From contig BLLK01000058.1 of the NCBI GenBank assembly GCA_021927905.1, positions 682,001 to 746,000 of the forward strand: 64,000 bases of DNA, given 5' to 3'. The stretch comes from Chaetoceros tenuissimus. Its lineage: Eukaryota; Bacillariophyta; Thalassiosirophyceae; Chaetocerotales; Chaetocerotaceae. Made by a program: the position numbers and the translations under genes. Below the pieces are notes generated by a model that saw only the letters and a program-made list of their open reading frames with translations, made no database searches and was not told the DNA's origin. Below are positions 39,088-48,400 of the stretch, piece after piece. Positions within the stretch are counted from its first letter, which is position 1, and each line of letters begins with the position of its first letter.

Positions 39088-41378
39088 AAGATAATCTCCT
39101 CCGGTAAGTCCATCACTATTAGATCCATCTTCCCTTCTTTGACTGGGTTCGGTTTGTTCAACTGTTTAATTTTTGAAATGACAGCGAGGTTAGATAAATT
39201 TTTATTTCTGGAAAGAGCATCTGCAATTTCATTCTCTACCCCAGGAGTATGTTGAGTGTATATTGAAACATCATGCGACAGAAGAATCTCAGCAAGTTTT
39301 CTAGAAATTTTCTCACGCAGAATAGATTGAACATGCTCCTTTGAGTCATAATACTTTGAAGTCAACATCCACTTGAGGGCTGTCATGTTGTCAGATTGAT
39401 CTAAGAATTTCATGCCCTGACCGTTATCGATATCCAAAAGAAGAATTGCATACCAGATGTTCACAACACCAGCAAGTTGTTCCCAGGTATTGATATGAAT
39501 GAAGTCATTACCTTTGATGGCAGTATCAAAAATGTATCTCCAGGCGAAGCCAAGATCATTGAAGCCTCCTATACCTTCTTCGCTGCTCGCGTCTTGCTTC
39601 AGAAAGAGACTTGGGATCGTTGGATTTACATGATTCAGAGATCTACCATCCACCATCAGCTTCTTGAGAAGAACTGTCCATAATTCAAGATCTAGGATTT
39701 CTCCCTTGTGGAGTTTAGCTCTTGTATATTTCTCAGCTCTCGATAAACAATTTCTGATACGAGCAAGAAAGAATCTTCCTTCATTGCAGATATGAGCTGC
39801 TTCATTCAGTTTTCCAATTAAAGATTCCAGCTCCTGTTTTGTAACCCAATCATTGGAGCAGCCTTTGTCGATAATAGAGGACAGATCATGTAGCCAGCGG
39901 CGGCCTTTCTCATCAGGAATATATATCCTAAATAGTCTCGTGTTGAAAAGCCAACCAAGCACAATCTTTAATTCTTCCAATCTACCTTCAGCTCGGAGTT
40001 TGGTGATCTTGAGAATAGTGTTCCTCTTAATGTATTCATTCTTTGCAAGAGGTCGAAACAAGAGCTCCAAGGCAATTGCTGCTGCTTCTCTTGCCTTTGC
40101 CTCCATTTCTATATCTTTCAACAGAATATTGATCATATCATCAACGAAGACATCCCAATAGGATCGTCTTTCTTCAGTCTCATGGAGTAACGGAATTGCA
40201 AAGCCGAACTCAATATCCTCTGGTAATACCTTAGTTCTTGGAACAGAGTCTGAGAATGAAGATTTCAACTTCTTTGGATCGAAGAACTCATTGTTCATTA
40301 AATGATTCGCAACATCGGTCACTGTTTCGCTAACCAAGCCAAACTTTCCTGGACCTTGGTTACTACCAAAGGGCATCCTCAAGTCTAGATAAGCTGTATC
40401 ATCCAACACCGAAAGGAACATCGGAGAATATCTTAGAAGAACACTCATTCTTCTGAAAGCAGCATCAATGTCGAATTTTGCGAGGAGGATTGGTATCAGA
40501 GGATTGTTCAGTCTCATCTGATGAATCTGAAAAGAACATCTCTTCAGGCAAGGGCCATAATAGATCTCCTCCAGCTTGTCTTCTTCAACCATTTCGTTCA
40601 GAGATTTTCCCGAGCCCCACTGGGATGACAAGTTGTGGGTCGTCCTTCTCTTAATTTGGGGCTTCCCCATCTCATCAATAGTCCATTGTACTGCGCAGCC
40701 AAGGGGTGTAATTCCAGCGTCCTTGAGTTTTGCTGCACACTCGAGAGTGATCGGGATTGCTCTTCCATGATCCACCTCTTTAAATTGATTTTCTTTCACA
40801 GATTTCTTCGCTTCAGGGTCTTTCATCGTACTGCTGTTTCCTTTATCGAAGGCTTCTTGAAAGTCTGAGAGTTTTTCTTGTTCAGTTCTTTCATCAGAAA
40901 CTCCAAGATCCACTCCTTCGTCCATGATTTTCTTCAGTTTCTCCCAATCCTTGTGTACACTTAGAAGGCATTCCACTTCCTCAGAACTCCGAAACTCTGC
41001 TCCAGGATGGACTGCGGAATAAAGATGGGCATCGAAAAGACGATCCAAGTCATAATCAAATTCTTCAATCAATTTTGAGTTGAAAATTTTGGCTCTCTCT
41101 GTATTCTCAAACATGAATGGAGGAGGGGGAAGTTCTAAGGATGGAGAATTCAAGATCCTTGCAATATTTGAGACAAAGTCTCTTTTCATCACCTCGATTG
41201 TTGGGGGAGATTTGGAAGGAGGAGAGGGAGCACGAGTGGTTCCGTCAAGCAAAGTAGCTGAGTCTGACGTATCTTCAGTATCCATCACAACTTCATCAAA
41301 CAAGGGAGTCGAATTTGAGATCTCATCAACCATTGTAAGTGACTTACATTCAGGTGCGTCGATAATTGTCATGTTCAA
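38742..41378 (-). CDS. Reverse transcriptase/RNase H of the YR retrotransposon
   Basis: An 878-residue frame. An N-terminal acidic region precedes the reverse transcriptase (LDLRMPFGSNQGPGKFGL; the catalytic VDD in YWDVFVDDMINIL). Then come a thumb region and an RNase H segment around KQDASSEEGIGGFNDLGF and HTPGVENEIADALSRN, both typical of DIRS-type polymerases. The 3' end overlaps the recombinase frame. Confidence 0.85.
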   Translation of the reverse strand: MNMTIIDAPECKSLTMVDEISNSTPLFDEVVMDTEDTSDSATLLDGTTRAPSPPSKSPPTIEVMKRDFVSNIARILNSPSLELPPPPFMFENTERAKIFNSKLIEEFDYDLDRLFDAHLYSAVHPGAEFRSSEEVECLLSVHKDWEKLKKIMDEGVDLGVSDERTEQEKLSDFQEAFDKGNSSTMKDPEAKKSVKENQFKEVDHGRAIPITLECAAKLKDAGITPLGCAVQWTIDEMGKPQIKRRTTHNLSSQWGSGKSLNEMVEEDKLEEIYYGPCLKRCSFQIHQMRLNNPLIPILLAKFDIDAAFRRMSVLLRYSPMFLSVLDDTAYLDLRMPFGSNQGPGKFGLVSETVTDVANHLMNNEFFDPKKLKSSFSDSVPRTKVLPEDIEFGFAIPLLHETEERRSYWDVFVDDMINILLKDIEMEAKAREAAAIALELLFRPLAKNEYIKRNTILKITKLRAEGRLEELKIVLGWLFNTRLFRIYIPDEKGRRWLHDLSSIIDKGCSNDWVTKQELESLIGKLNEAAHICNEGRFFLARIRNCLSRAEKYTRAKLHKGEILDLELWTVLLKKLMVDGRSLNHVNPTIPSLFLKQDASSEEGIGGFNDLGFAWRYIFDTAIKGNDFIHINTWEQLAGVVNIWYAILLLDIDNGQGMKFLDQSDNMTALKWMLTSKYYDSKEHVQSILREKISRKLAEILLSHDVSIYTQHTPGVENEIADALSRNKNLSNLAVISKIKQLNKPNPVKEGKMDLIVMDLPEEIILWIESIVLEATQLMELPKELVKKIKLGLENGRNLQPKPILTLSSLQQIKRKEMRSSVLSRTRSEIMSLASLHKINFEETPFKLPSTQFVRHSERMDFLTHHWTNQVKSVSNLSDN

Positions 41379-41463
41379 AGCTAAAACAATAATAATGAGT
41401 AAACAATAAAAGAGGATTTATTGTTATTCTGAATCAAAGTTCTGTGACTTGTGAGTCACTCAA

Positions 41464-43632
41464 CTAACCTAGAAGCTCTGCTCTGTATTTTGCGATCTTG
41501 GCTTTCTCAGCTGGTGTAAGATTCACAAAGTGAGCACGGGTGTTGCAGTTCGATTTGTTGCAGCTTCCACTGAAGTAAAATCTGCAGCACATCTCTTTAC
41601 TGCGAATGACAGGGGTAGAGATACCTTTGGATTCTTCCAGAGTCTTGCGGACGTTGACGTTTGCCTTCTCGCCCCAGTTCTCAATTGCGAGGTCTGGACA
41701 GTCACAAACTCTTTCCACTTTCTGTCTCTTCTTTGGCTTCTTGGTGGGTTTCGAATCCAAGTCTTGACTGGTCTGAGTTGGAACTGATAGAGCTGCAGAC
41801 TCAATCTTCCATCTATTCATGAAGGTCCCACTTGCAATATCATCCATTAGCTCCTCAAAGTTCAAGAGGCTTGGCTTTGGAGAAAGATCCCAACAGGAAT
41901 TGACAAACTTAGCAATCTTGGAGTTCACACCATTGAGGAATGTAATTAGAAGATCCTTCCCTTGAATCCTAAAGAAACTGTTGAAATTCGCCTTGTTCTT
42001 GGTAAAGGCTGTCATTAGCTCTGAATATTTGGAGCAAAGTAGACTGCCCGGGATCAGAGATTCTAAAATCTCACCATATCCAAGAAGTACGAGTTCCAAG
42101 TCCGTCAATGTCTTTGGGGCTGTTACCTTCGAGTGGAGAAGGTCTTGGAAGTTGTGACCTTTCATGAGGTCTGGGAGCAAGGCCGGAGCTACACTATCAG
42201 CTGTACCCATGATATCCGCAATCTCAACACTCTCATCCTTGGCCTTGCACATGAAGATGGAGAGACCATTTGGTTGCTGATTGTACAAAGTGTTTGTCTC
42301 TAGGCTACTTCTCAAGGATGACATGACAGCAGGTTGGACAGAGACTTGTCTAGAAACCGAGTTTAGAAATCTAGCCATTGCAGCACCATCTTTCTGCTTG
42401 TAGAGAGCCTGCACACCATCGGGAACATCGACTACGGTGGAGATGCCATCTGATCCTAGGAGACACCAGGCTTTGGACAATCTCTCATTACCTATAGTGT
42501 CGAAGAAGGTAGTGCTGGACTTCTTCTTCAAACCACCAACTGCTTCAATTAGACCTACTAAAAGATCATTGGCAACATTCTGTTGCTGAGGTATCTGAGT
42601 CTGCTGTGCTTGCACTACCTGTGGTCTAGATAAACAATCCGCCGCCTGTGTACTCTGTCCTACTACGTGTTCTACTTGAAAAGGAGGAGGCTGTTCAGTA
42701 TCTACCTGCACTGGAGGGTCTTCCACATTCTGTTCACCTCCTTCTTCCTCAACTGCTTCCTGAGTCCATTGAAGAACTAAATTTTGACTCTTTGAGTAGA
42801 GCTCACCAGCCGGAAGAGGTTCAAACATCGAACAGGCTGCATTCTTCAGATCATCAGGAACCACACAGCCTAGTACTAGAAAAGATAGCAAGTCACGAAG
42901 AGGGGCACTCAAAGGTCTTCTTGTTTTCTTGTTATTTGAAGCGGTGAAGGCTGAAAGATTCTGCTGGTCTAACCAACTGAGAGTAGCTAAAAGACAGTCC
43001 GTTGGGGTACTAGCATTTTGCGAGAGTAGAAACTTGAATAGAGCAGGAGGAACAGCTGCACAATTTTGCACAGGTAGACTATCATCCTTCGAAGTAGCGG
43101 ATACTTGCATCTTGGGTAGGTTCCTGATCACCTCTTCATCCTCTCGCTTTGTGAGCAACTTGATATCAAATCCATCAAGATAAAGCTGAGCGGGTGGAGC
43201 TGCATAGAAGGAGAGGAGTATTGCCTTGTCCGACTTTGGACTAGTGACTGCCACCAGATACTGTTCTTCACCGACGAGACTTGTTTCATCTGGAATGAAT
43301 CTCAGATGAGCAAAGGAGTACATGACCGAAAGTTGACCTTCCACCAAACACAAGGAGAGGACTGGAGCATCACCTACTGGAAACAAGGGGCTCCGAGCTA
43401 GGTCAACAAAGAGTTCAGCAGAAGGCTTTGCTCTCAAAATAGCACCGTCGGAGTTGATGTCTAGCAAGCCGGTGGAGATAATGGTCTCTCTCTTGAATCT
43501 TATGAGCTCTCTCTTGAACGGGAAAGGTACAGATAGACCTTCCGATGAGGAGAAGTTATCTAGAGACGACATGGTAGACTGCGAATGGATGGAAACTATA
43601 GATATGGAATGTTGTGAAGGGGAGACTTGCAT
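41464..43632 (-). CDS. Gag-like protein of the YR retrotransposon
   Basis: A 722-residue frame at the 5' side of the element. It is mostly helical and Ser/Gln-rich, with a basic segment (TKKPKKRQKVERV) and a C-terminal CCCH-like zinc knuckle (CCRFYFSGSCNKSNCNTRAH). Position and finger fit a gag-like nucleic-acid-binding protein; it shows no similarity I recognise outside such elements. Confidence 0.7.
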   Translation of the reverse strand: MQVSPSQHSISIVSIHSQSTMSSLDNFSSSEGLSVPFPFKRELIRFKRETIISTGLLDINSDGAILRAKPSAELFVDLARSPLFPVGDAPVLSLCLVEGQLSVMYSFAHLRFIPDETSLVGEEQYLVAVTSPKSDKAILLSFYAAPPAQLYLDGFDIKLLTKREDEEVIRNLPKMQVSATSKDDSLPVQNCAAVPPALFKFLLSQNASTPTDCLLATLSWLDQQNLSAFTASNNKKTRRPLSAPLRDLLSFLVLGCVVPDDLKNAACSMFEPLPAGELYSKSQNLVLQWTQEAVEEEGGEQNVEDPPVQVDTEQPPPFQVEHVVGQSTQAADCLSRPQVVQAQQTQIPQQQNVANDLLVGLIEAVGGLKKKSSTTFFDTIGNERLSKAWCLLGSDGISTVVDVPDGVQALYKQKDGAAMARFLNSVSRQVSVQPAVMSSLRSSLETNTLYNQQPNGLSIFMCKAKDESVEIADIMGTADSVAPALLPDLMKGHNFQDLLHSKVTAPKTLTDLELVLLGYGEILESLIPGSLLCSKYSELMTAFTKNKANFNSFFRIQGKDLLITFLNGVNSKIAKFVNSCWDLSPKPSLLNFEELMDDIASGTFMNRWKIESAALSVPTQTSQDLDSKPTKKPKKRQKVERVCDCPDLAIENWGEKANVNVRKTLEESKGISTPVIRSKEMCCRFYFSGSCNKSNCNTRAHFVNLTPAEKAKIAKYRAELLG

Positions 43633-43717
43633 TCAATCTTCCACTTTTGAGAATTATGAGAGGAGTTGTTGGCAGTCAGCTTCACGGAGTTCTATTCCAC
43701 TCCATTTTCCACCTCTG

Positions 43718-43733
43718 TTAGGGTTAGGGTTAG
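43718..43733 (+). repeat. Interstitial telomere-like TTAGGG run
   Basis: Two and two-thirds TTAGGG units directly abut the left direct repeat of the nested element. TTAGGG is a common eukaryotic telomere unit, also reported from diatoms. It may be chance or a scar of break repair. Confidence 0.45.
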
Positions 43734-43913
43734 ATTATCGTCATTGTTAGCGTCATTGGAATCTTGACGAACTTCGAAGAGTTGTCATCAAACGCAAACG
43801 AGAAGGGCTAATGAGAAGCATGTTCTTTCCTCTTCATTCACAATGCTCATAATTAATTAAACTAATCATCAAAGTTAATCCCACTAACTGCAAACCATTC
43901 CCTTGTTGCAGCA
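43730..43913 (+). repeat. Left direct repeat of nested element (184 bp)
   Basis: Identical by eye to 45433..45616, same orientation. Confidence 0.85.
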
Positions 43914-44379
43914 TTATGAATTCATAGCTTAAAACAATGATGGAAGATAAAGAAAAGAATTAGAAACAATAATTGCAAGTACTCTCGAAAGCAAGGTTGA
44001 GGAAAAGCAAGTTCGGCTTGTCAAGATAAATCAAGACTTTTAAGAAGAGGCAATCGTGGTTCGACCAGAAGACCAATGTTAGTCCAATAGAAGGATTGCA
44101 AAGAGCGCAGCAATTCCTCAGAGGCTTCAAGGTCGTTGTATGAACTAATGATTGGATACTCAAGAATTTCAACCAAGAACTTTTCCTAGAAATGGAAAGA
44201 GATATCAAGAGCAATCAAAATAGAGATGCACAAGCTTCTTCCTAGAAGTGTGCACTACGCAAAAACAATGCTACAGAAGCTAGCAATACTAACGATGAGG
44301 TAGGAACGGTAGGATCAATGCCGTAGCAATCCTAATCACATCGACAGGAAATTTTGAACTCAAGAAGTCTATAAAAAGT

Positions 44380-45300
44380 GAGTATAGTAATACTTCTTTC
44401 AATTTTCAACATATATACAAAACATAAGACAAGACTCGTCGAGGTCTTCAAAATAAATAAAAGGCTTCATCGATAAAAAGTCTTTAACAATACATAAAGC
44501 TGGACTCATCTCTGGAAGTGAGTATGAGGTCTAAAAGCATATTTAAATAAAGGACTTCATTGTTAAAAAGTCCACAATAAATGGTACCAAATAAACAAAA
44601 ATAAATAAATAAAAGACTTCATCGATAAAAAGTCTTCAATACAAAGCTCGACTCATCTCTGAAGTGAGTATGAGGTCTTACAAAAGCTTTGAAATAAAAA
44701 TAACATACAAAAGATGCGCCAAAAATAAAAAGAGCGTACATAATCATTCTCTCGAGAAGAGATAAAAAAGGACTTCATCGATAAAAGTCTACAATACAAA
44801 GCTTGACTCATCTCTGGAAGTGAGAATGAGGTCTTGCCAAAGCTTTGAAAAATATATATATATAAAAGTCTACAATACAAAGCTTGACTCATCTCTGGAA
44901 GTGAGAATGAGGTCTTGCCAAAGCTTTGAAAAATATATATATAAATAAAAGATGCGCCAAAAATAAAAAGAGCGTACATAATCATTCTCTCGAGAAGAGA
45001 TAAAAAAGGACTTCATCGATAAAAGTCTACAATACAAAGCTTGACTCATCTCTGGAAGTGAGAATGAGGTCTTGCCAAAGCTTTGAAAAATATATATATA
45101 AATAAAAGATGCGCCAAGATAAAAGCGTACATAGTCATTATTCTCTCGAGAAGAGATATTTGAAATACATAAATAAAAGATGCGCCAAATTCAAATAGCG
45201 TAATCTTCATCTCAAAAAGAGATACAAATTTAAATAGCGTAGTCTATTAGAAGTAAATCTCATATAGAGATACAAATATATAGCATGTCTCACGTTAAGA
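44380..45300. repeat. AT-rich tandem-repeat array inside the nested element
   Basis: Variants of one phrase recur: a GACTTCATCGATAAAAGTC hairpin-like piece, then CTCATCTCTGGAAGTGAGAA, a GAGGTCTTGCCAAAGCTTTG piece, a TA run, and ATGCGCCAAAAATAAAAAGA. At least three near-identical long copies start near 44780, 44863 and 45020, with older degenerate copies on both sides. Frames within it are by-products of the repeat. Confidence 0.75.
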
Positions 45301-45432
45301 GATGCACATATACATATACAAAATTGGGAAAAATAAATAAAGGAAGCACAAAAATGATTTCCATCGTCAAAAATGAAATCGAGAAATGCAAATCATGAGG
45401 GGGATAGTGCTACGACATGCTAATAAGCCTAT

Positions 45433-45616
45433 TTAGATTATCGTCATTGTTAGCGTCATTGGAATCTTGACGAACTTCGAAGAGTTGTCATCAAACGCAA
45501 ACGAGAAGGGCTAATGAGAAGCATGTTCTTTCCTCTTCATTCACAATGCTCATAATTAATTAAACTAATCATCAAAGTTAATCCCACTAACTGCAAACCA
45601 TTCCCTTGTTGCAGCA
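45433..45616 (+). repeat. Right direct repeat of nested element (184 bp)
   Basis: Identical by eye to 43730..43913, same orientation. Confidence 0.85.
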
Positions 45617-45929
45617 ACCTCCAGAATTCAGGCGATTTAGCTTGGCGGGCTTAGTCGTGTGAAGCAACCAACTGTTCTGCCATCTGCTTTTCTGACGGAA
45701 ACTGTTCTGCGACTTTCCATGAAATGCAAATGCAAAAATGTCCCACGAAACTCGAGAGATTTAGTTTCCTTCAAATTTCAGTGAAATTGGGATTTGAAAT
45801 TCTTGACACCTTTTTTAGTGAGAGGTGCAACCTTCAAGGTTTGAGCTTTGATTACGGAGTATCGAATCTCATCTCCGGTTTTAATGTACACGTCGAGTGC
45901 AGAGTTTACTTCTCTGGCGTTAAGGAGTT

Positions 45930-46200
45930 TGCTACTCCTGCTTTATTTCAGAATTGGCGTCTCTGGATTTTCAAGAGTTGGTCTCTCATTGCTTTATTAC
46001 AGAGTTGGCGTCTCTGGATTTCAAAAGTTGGTCTCTTATTCGGGCTTTTGAGAGCAGAGTTTCGCATCTCCGGCTTTGGGTGAACAGAGTTTTTCCTCTC
46101 TGGATTTCAAAAGTTGATCTCTTTTTCGGGCTTTGAGGGCAGAGTTTCGCATCTCTGGTTTGGTACTGAAGAGTTTTCTCTCTTTTGAAATTCAATCGAT
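45930..46200. repeat. Degenerate tandem repeats in the retrotransposon leader
   Basis: Units built on CTCTGGATTTCAAAAGTTGG and GCAGAGTTTCGCATCTC recur four to five times with variation. They lie between the nested element and repeat A1. Confidence 0.6.
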
Positions 46201-46312
46201 TCGACTTGTCGTTTCTTGTTTTTCTTACCTTTACTGCTTCGTCCGTTGCCTAATACTATACTAGAGAGTAATGTAATGATTGATTCATTGAGTTTAATCG
46301 ATTTTAGAGTAT

Positions 46313-46454
46313 TGAAATCAAGTACAACCACATCACGATCAACAAAGCGATTGAACGTCAGCTTTGAAAAACAATGACAAAAAGGAGAGAGAGAAAATCT
46401 TGGTTTTCAAAGTCTGCACGGGACTCAAATCGAATTTCATTACAGAATCAAAAA
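46313..46454 (-). repeat. Repeat A1 of the YR retrotransposon (142 bp)
   Basis: Identical by eye to A2 at 37535..37676; forms the 5' end of the minus-strand element. Confidence 0.9.
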
Positions 46455-46633
46455 GAAGCGATGACCCTTGATCTCCGAATTTGGAATCGAAATGTTGAGA
46501 GAGTTCTTTCAAAAAACATCCAGCACCAAGCTTTTAGTAATAATTTTGAACAAATTACTTGTACTTCTCTTAGTTTACTTTTTAATTATAACTTATATAA
46601 TATATGTTTTCATTTTATAAATCATGACTTGAT

Positions 46634-47855
46634 TTATGCTGTCGCTTCTTCAGCTTCAATAGCAGCCTCGTGATTCTTTTGCATAGTTACTGATGCAATA
46701 TATCTATTCAAAATAAGAACAAGCTCAGATTCTAACTGTCCTTGAGCGGTCATGCGCATTACATACTTGTTTCTAGTCTCAACTAATTTGTCTTCCATTA
46801 ATTGAAGCTGTGCAGAAGTGAATCTAAACTCAGGTGCAAGAGGCTTGCCCTCGCCGTTTCTAAAGTTGTTGTGACGAAGTTCTGATGTATCATAAACCTT
46901 GTCAAGTGCACATACTCGAGCTTGAGTAGCAAGTAATTCTACGCTTGTTTCGTTGGTGTAAGCTCCATCAAGAATTTGACTTAGCTTATAAAATTCAGTG
47001 TCTGGATTTTCCTTGTAGAATGTATCAAAGTCCAACACAGTTTTTGGACGACAGTCAATCTTATTGTCGGCACATTCAGAGTCAATTTCTCCAGTGACTG
47101 TGTTTTTACCGCCTAAAGTGGAATGAAAAAGTTAGAACTCTGTAATATTGAATAAGAAAAGAAGGTAGATGTAGTGCTTACCATCCATCCAGTAGTCAAT
47201 ATGGTCAATGTAAGCATCCAATTCAGTCTCAAAGTTTTCATCACGCCAAGCCTCCCAAAGTTCCACACTTGGTCTACCTGTGTAAATGTACGGAATACGA
47301 ACTAGACTGCTCGCCCAATCGTCTGAAAAATCAAGTTCGTATCTCATGGCATGGTAAGATGGAATCGCCCATCTTGGATTACGTAGAAGGAGAATAGTCT
47401 GATCCATTTGGTTATCCCAGCTCCAAACACTATCTGCGTGCGGCCATGATGTTTTGAGGGTCAATACATTCTCGTATAGCTTTCCTGAAAAGTTCCAATC
47501 ATCTGCAACATCGTAGTTTCTGTGAAATAAAAATGTTAGTAGGCCTGCTATGTTAAGTCACGATGACTATCAATTCCTCCGAAGCATAGTAAACTTACGT
47601 TAAAGCACTGATGACAAGCCAGGTAAAGCGTTTTCCACTCCCTGGATACGAAGTAAGAAGTGTTCTAGGGGTATCTTCCGATGGTGTAACGTATTCTGAT
47701 ACAGGTGTGATTGTACAGCCTCCTCCCTCGAGGGCTTTGGTTAGCTGACGATGATCCTGTAAAATACGGTTTCGCTCTGCAATGTGCATATTCACATTTA
47801 GGAATAGAACCGATCCCAAGACGATGGAAGCAATAGTTTTGCGTTTGTTGAACAT
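46634..47855 (-). CDS. Sulfotransferase-like type II membrane protein, copy 2 (three exons)
   Basis: Exons 47855..47599, 47519..47182 and 47112..46634 (introns 79 and 69 bp); 357 residues. Start MFNKRKTIASIVLGSVLFLN gives a short basic tail and one anchor helix; a longer in-frame ATG at 47972 is less likely because copy 1 does not share it. The 5'-phosphosulfate-type loop is TSYPGSGKRFTWL and the 3' site is LLLRNPRWAIPSYHAMRYEL. Long blocks such as DFDTFYKENPDTEFYKL and QARVCALDKVYDT are identical to copy 1. Both introns keep position and phase. Probably a Golgi PAPS-dependent sulfotransferase; the substrate is unknown. Its 3' end lies 180 bp from the retrotransposon. Confidence 0.75.
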
Positions 47856-48400
47856 GGGTATGTGTTTGAATAATATATTGATGATGTGGATGTACTTAGT
47901 ACAGTGAAACTTTCGCCACAAGTGTTTTGTGATCACCAGAGTGAGGGAGGTGAAATCGTTAGTATTCATCATGCATGCTATCGTGAGGCTTCCTCCATAG
48001 TTTTTCTACTAGTGTTTGAAAGTGATAAAGTAAGAAGGCTAAGGAGTGAAGAGAATATCATTTTTTCCTTCCATTCTCCAAAACTCGAAAATACAGTCGC
48101 AGAAATGTGAGCAAAATATCATAAACAAAGCTAATGACCTTTAATGACTTTCATTGACAGGTGTCAAAGGATCAGCGGAGTTTTTCTTTTCCCTTCAGTT
48201 TCAAAGGTCATTGTCATTTTTTTACATTTAAAGGATTCTTGACACACGAGAATCCATTTTAAGTACTAAGTAAAAAAATCTATACTAATCAAACACTTTC
48301 CTCTTTTACAGGATACGAAGCCTTTTACTGTTTCATTTACCACCATTTTCTTCTCGTGAGTGGGTAATTGTCTCATAACATACTCCTATACCAAAAAATA
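47856..48400. other. Intergenic stretch, no gene seen
   Basis: 545 bp upstream of sulfotransferase copy 2 and downstream of the next leftward gene. It has an AATGACCTTTAATGACTTTCA-type short repeat near 48130-48165. No RNA gene or supported frame. Confidence 0.4.

Larger units (their letters stand above)
43730..45616. mobile_element. Nested non-autonomous element with 184-bp direct repeats (LTR-type, TRIM-like)
   Basis: Direct repeats 43730..43913 and 45433..45616, identical by eye, ending GCAGCA, flank about 1.5 kb with no coding frame. A purine run (GAGGGGGAT near 45398) lies just before the right repeat, as a polypurine tract would. This fits a small LTR-bearing element without its own genes, inserted in the leader of the YR retrotransposon. 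Boundaries are uncertain by a few tens of bases. Identical repeats suggest a recent insertion. Strand is not certain, though the purine run favours plus. Confidence 0.55.
37301..46454 (-). mobile_element. DIRS-superfamily (Ngaro/PAT-like) tyrosine-recombinase retrotransposon with split direct repeats
   Basis: Read on the minus strand, the element runs A1 (46454..46313), leader, gag-like frame, RT/RNase H frame, tyrosine-recombinase frame, B1 (37894..37676), A2 (37676..37535), a 15-bp spacer, B2 (37519..37301). A1 and A2 (142 bp) are identical, as are B1 and B2 (219 bp), by eye. This split-direct-repeat order is the hallmark of PAT- and Ngaro-type elements, and the RT and recombinase frames overlap by about 350 bp, as is usual in DIRS elements. 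No methyltransferase domain was recognised, which favours Ngaro-like. Identical repeats and long open frames mean it looks whole and is young. A second, smaller repeat-flanked element sits in its leader (43730..45616). Confidence 0.88.

Noticed and set aside
39853-40161. Rightward frames inside the retrotransposon
   Set aside because: Shadows of the minus-strand RT/RNase H frame.
44653-44985. 110-codon leftward frame with a repeated hydrophobic phrase
   Set aside because: Produced by the tandem repeat in the nested element; the phrase repeats because the DNA does.
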